From: JAKSUT01 sp045616505
GTDB taxonomy: Bacteria > Cyanobacteriota > Vampirovibrionia > Gastranaerophilales > Gastranaerophilaceae
DNA length: 8,788 nt
Assembly: GCA_045616505.1 (NCBI GenBank)
Contig: JAZLGV010000100.1
Coordinates: 1 to 8,788 of the forward strand
Direction of reading: 5' to 3'
The notes under the pieces are model-generated. The model searched no databases, had not been told where the DNA came from, and was given only the letters and a program-made list of their open reading frames with translations. The translations under genes and the position numbers were made by a program. Shown piece after piece: positions 6,838 through 8,788 of this stretch; the stretch's first letter is position 1; each line of letters opens with the position of its first letter.

Positions 6838-8097
6838 TTAAAGTAATGTCGAAATATATTTGGCAACACCTTCCCCCATTGAAAAGCAAGCTGGTTGTAT
6901 TCTCAAGGCTGCTTGTGCTTTAAAATCTGCACTTAAACAACGTCCAGCGACAAATAGGTTATCTATATCGGCAGACATAAGTGCTTCAAGCGGTACTTCG
7001 TAGTCTTGATTTGTAAATTCAAGAACTGAGTTTTCTTTTTTGCTTGAATGAATATCAATTGGATAATTGCCGATTAATACTGGGGTTTTAAACTTTTTAC
7101 CCGTTTTTAAATCATTTTCTGTATAGATATATTTGCCTTTAATTCTTCTTGAAACTCTTATGCCTAGTGAGTTTGCGATTGTTGAAATATAAGCTTTTTC
7201 AAATCCTGGTAAATATAATTTGCAAAAACTTGCAAGTCTAAGTATGCTTTCACGTCCTTTTATAAGTGCTTCTGACGTTTTTGTAACGTCAAGAGGGTCT
7301 ATTTCTGGGTCAAAATATAGTCTTGGGCAGTTGAAAGAAAGAGTATCGTGCTTGTTTGGGATAGTAAACACTTGAAAATACTTACTATCTTCGGGTTTTA
7401 GTATATTGTTGCTTATAGCATCCTCAAATAAAGGTCTTAACGCCCATTTTCCACTGTCTGTACAAGCTGTAGAAAGGTGTATTTGTCCGTTAATTATTTC
7501 ACATGTCGTAACGTTTCTGTCTGTATCAAAATCCATTATCCATTTTGCAAACGTTTTTAAATCAATGCCACTCATTTCAAATCTTAATGAAACAGGTTGT
7601 TTTTCATTTTTTGTGTTTAAAAATTCGCAATTTGCAAGTTTTCCAATTTCACAATTTCCGGTTGCATCTACAATATACTTCGCCCCGATATATACCGATA
7701 ACATTTCTTGGTTTATATAAACTCCTGTAATGTGTTTATTTTTAACGTCAATGCGAGATACTTCTGCGTTAAAAAGCACATCTACATTGCTTTTTTGCAT
7801 TAATCTATCTAAAGCGATTTTTGTTAGTTCTGGATTAAACCAACCTTTATTACCTTGATATGTTGCTTGACCGCCTAAAATGGTTAATTCGGAAACCAAT
7901 TCGTTGAAAAAATCTGTATTAATTTGGTTTTCAGAAGTTTTCATCGCAGGAACAACAAGTGATGAAGTTATTGTTCCACCTAAAAACGAGTTTTTCTCAA
8001 TTAGTAATGTTTTTATTCCTAGTTTTCCTGCGTTATATGCAGCAGAGCAACCTGCTGTTCCGCCACCTACTACTATCAAATTATAATTGTCTTGCAT
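6838..8097 (-). CDS. FAD-dependent oxidoreductase (FAD_oxidored-like family)
   Basis: Flavoprotein of 419 residues, probably cytoplasmic, substrate unknown. The dinucleotide-binding fold is clear: LIVVGGGTAGCSAA (7-20), the ribose-binding acid Glu34 in LLIEK, and a LGGTIT turn (39-44). The second conserved FAD motif YIVDATGN is at 141-148. The C-terminal FAD-binding segment LFVAGRCLSADFKAQAALRIQPACFSMGEGVA spans 381-412. The overall pattern fits the FAD_oxidored family (PF12831 as I recall it), which acts on poorly defined small molecules. The start has AAGGAAG (complement of 8104-8110) about 6 bases upstream and lies inside the end of the upstream methyltransferase gene, a 17-base overlap that suggests co-transcription and perhaps translational coupling. 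It does not look like the DAO-type oxidoreductase half of MnmC. Cys17, Cys157, Cys292 and Cys404 are scattered, with no iron-sulfur motif. Confidence 0.88.
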   Translation of the reverse strand: MQDNYNLIVVGGGTAGCSAAYNAGKLGIKTLLIEKNSFLGGTITSSLVVPAMKTSENQINTDFFNELVSELTILGGQATYQGNKGWFNPELTKIALDRLMQKSNVDVLFNAEVSRIDVKNKHITGVYINQEMLSVYIGAKYIVDATGNCEIGKLANCEFLNTKNEKQPVSLRFEMSGIDLKTFAKWIMDFDTDRNVTTCEIINGQIHLSTACTDSGKWALRPLFEDAISNNILKPEDSKYFQVFTIPNKHDTLSFNCPRLYFDPEIDPLDVTKTSEALIKGRESILRLASFCKLYLPGFEKAYISTIANSLGIRVSRRIKGKYIYTENDLKTGKKFKTPVLIGNYPIDIHSSKKENSVLEFTNQDYEVPLEALMSADIDNLFVAGRCLSADFKAQAALRIQPACFSMGEGVAKYISTLL

Positions 8098-8788
8098 TTT
8101 TTACTTCCTTAACTGCTTTTGTGCTTGATTTTAAATTACTTGTGTTTATTTCTTCTTCTCTTGTTGATAATATTTCTTGTATTGAAGAATTTAGTGTAAT
8201 GTCTTTGTATGTTATTCCTGATTTTGAATTAATTAACGCCATATCTAAATCGTCTAAAGAATATAATATTAAATCATTTTTCTTTGTGGCAATTGTTCCT
8301 GCAAATTTTTTTAAGTCATCGTTAAAAACTTTTCCAACAAAAAATCCTGCGTTCATCATTGCATTCCTAACTGCTGCAGCAGATGAATAAGTTAAAAGGA
8401 TTCCGTCGTCTTTTAATTTTGAGTGTAAGAGTTTGAAGAAATCTTCGCTCCAAAGAGTTGGACATTTGTTTGGTGAGAAGGCATCTAAAAATATAAAGTC
8501 ATATTTTTTATCTAATGTTTTGATGGCACTTCTTGCATCAGAAAAGTAAAAATTTAACAAAATATCATTTTGAACAGATTTTTTTAAAAATTTACTCAAA
8601 AATTCATAAAAATTATTACGCATAGATATATACTGATAATATATATTATGTAAAAAGGTCGATTTATTTCCCTTTCCCTTGTGTTTATATCCCTTAATTT
8701 GATTTAATTTGTGTATTTTTTTTATATTTTTGTCAAAAATTGATGAAAATATTTTTTTTGAGAGGTTATTTTCTAAAATTTCGTTGAA
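8081..8788 (-). CDS. MnmC-like tRNA (mnm5s2U34) methyltransferase, 5' end beyond the right edge
   Basis: SAM-dependent methyltransferase of the MnmC2 family, whose characterised members methylate aminomethyl-uridine at the tRNA wobble position. Reading from 8788, 235 codons are open to the stop at 8081-8083. Motifs are YFSDARSAIKTL (81-92), the catalytic-site IFLDAFSPNKCPTLW (99-113), GILLTYSSAAAVR (129-141), AGFFVGK (147-153) and GTIATKK (164-170). A C-terminal GITYKD...REEEI segment (about 191-214) is as in longer cyanobacterial-type relatives. An ATG at 8623 could be taken as the start, but it has no Shine-Dalgarno. The 55 codons before it are open and end in a plausible FLHNIYYQYIS segment. 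The SAM-binding glycine motif of this family is also missing downstream of 8623, so it should lie outside the window. The following oxidoreductase gene overlaps its end by 17 bases. Confidence 0.82.
   Translation of the reverse strand, partial: FNEILENNLSKKIFSSIFDKNIKKIHKLNQIKGYKHKGKGNKSTFLHNIYYQYISMRNNFYEFLSKFLKKSVQNDILLNFYFSDARSAIKTLDKKYDFIFLDAFSPNKCPTLWSEDFFKLLHSKLKDDGILLTYSSAAAVRNAMMNAGFFVGKVFNDDLKKFAGTIATKKNDLILYSLDDLDMALINSKSGITYKDITLNSSIQEILSTREEEINTSNLKSSTKAVKEVKNARQL

Noticed and set aside
6344..6841. A 165-codon open frame on the plus strand opposite the fusion gene
   Set aside because: It lies almost wholly antisense to a well-supported coding region, has no good ribosome binding site, and its product has no recognisable features; long antisense frames are expected here.
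7273..7291. Inverted repeat TGACGTT/AACGTCA with a 5-base loop
   Set aside because: It lies inside the oxidoreductase coding sequence, has no T-run and no second copy; probably chance.
8081..8623. Methyltransferase as a complete 180-residue protein starting at 8623
   Set aside because: The frame is open upstream to the window edge, the ATG lacks a Shine-Dalgarno, and the SAM-binding motif would be missing.

Overview
This is an AT-rich, gene-dense bacterial window; three 60-base lines I counted gave about 22, 33 and 45 percent GC. It carries a type IV pilus retraction ATPase, a proline biosynthesis operon, an unusual sugar-nucleotide/methyltransferase fusion, an FAD oxidoreductase, an MnmC-like tRNA methyltransferase, and several small unrecognised genes. 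Low GC, strong GAGG-type ribosome binding sites and a cyanobacterial-style MnmC-like protein (DAFSP...CP.LW motif, C-terminal GITYKD/REEEI segment) would fit a gut Gastranaerophilales/Melainabacteria-type organism. That placement is inference from memory; other low-GC bacteria are possible.

Layout. Positions 1-65 (minus) hold the first 21 codons of an unknown gene running off the left edge. pilT lies at 228-1295 (minus), closed by a clean intrinsic terminator. A 148-bp divergent region leads to two unrecognised plus-strand genes: a 158-residue soluble helical protein (1444-1920) and a 280-residue probable multi-pass membrane protein with a glycine-zipper segment (2015-2857). proB and proA (2909-5320) follow as a two-gene operon with an apparently leaderless proB, and end at a strong bidirectional terminator. 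Three minus-strand genes converge on it from the right. In transcription order they are an MnmC-like methyltransferase whose reading frame is open through the right edge (8788 down to 8081), an FAD-dependent oxidoreductase overlapping it by 17 bases (8097-6838), and a 460-residue fusion (6759-5377).

How the genes relate. ProB and ProA catalyse consecutive steps from glutamate to glutamate-5-semialdehyde. PilT powers pilus retraction and has no pilus partner here. The fusion joins a PseF/NeuA-like cytidylyltransferase domain to a domain resembling the pseudaminic-acid-associated methylase, which suggests surface or flagellin glycan metabolism. Both halves depart from their family signatures at positions expected to matter, so this is the most interesting object in the window. 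The methyltransferase/FAD-oxidoreductase pair resembles in arrangement, but not clearly in family, the two halves of bifunctional MnmC. No CRISPR array, insertion sequence, RNA gene or gene-free stretch longer than 300 bases was found.
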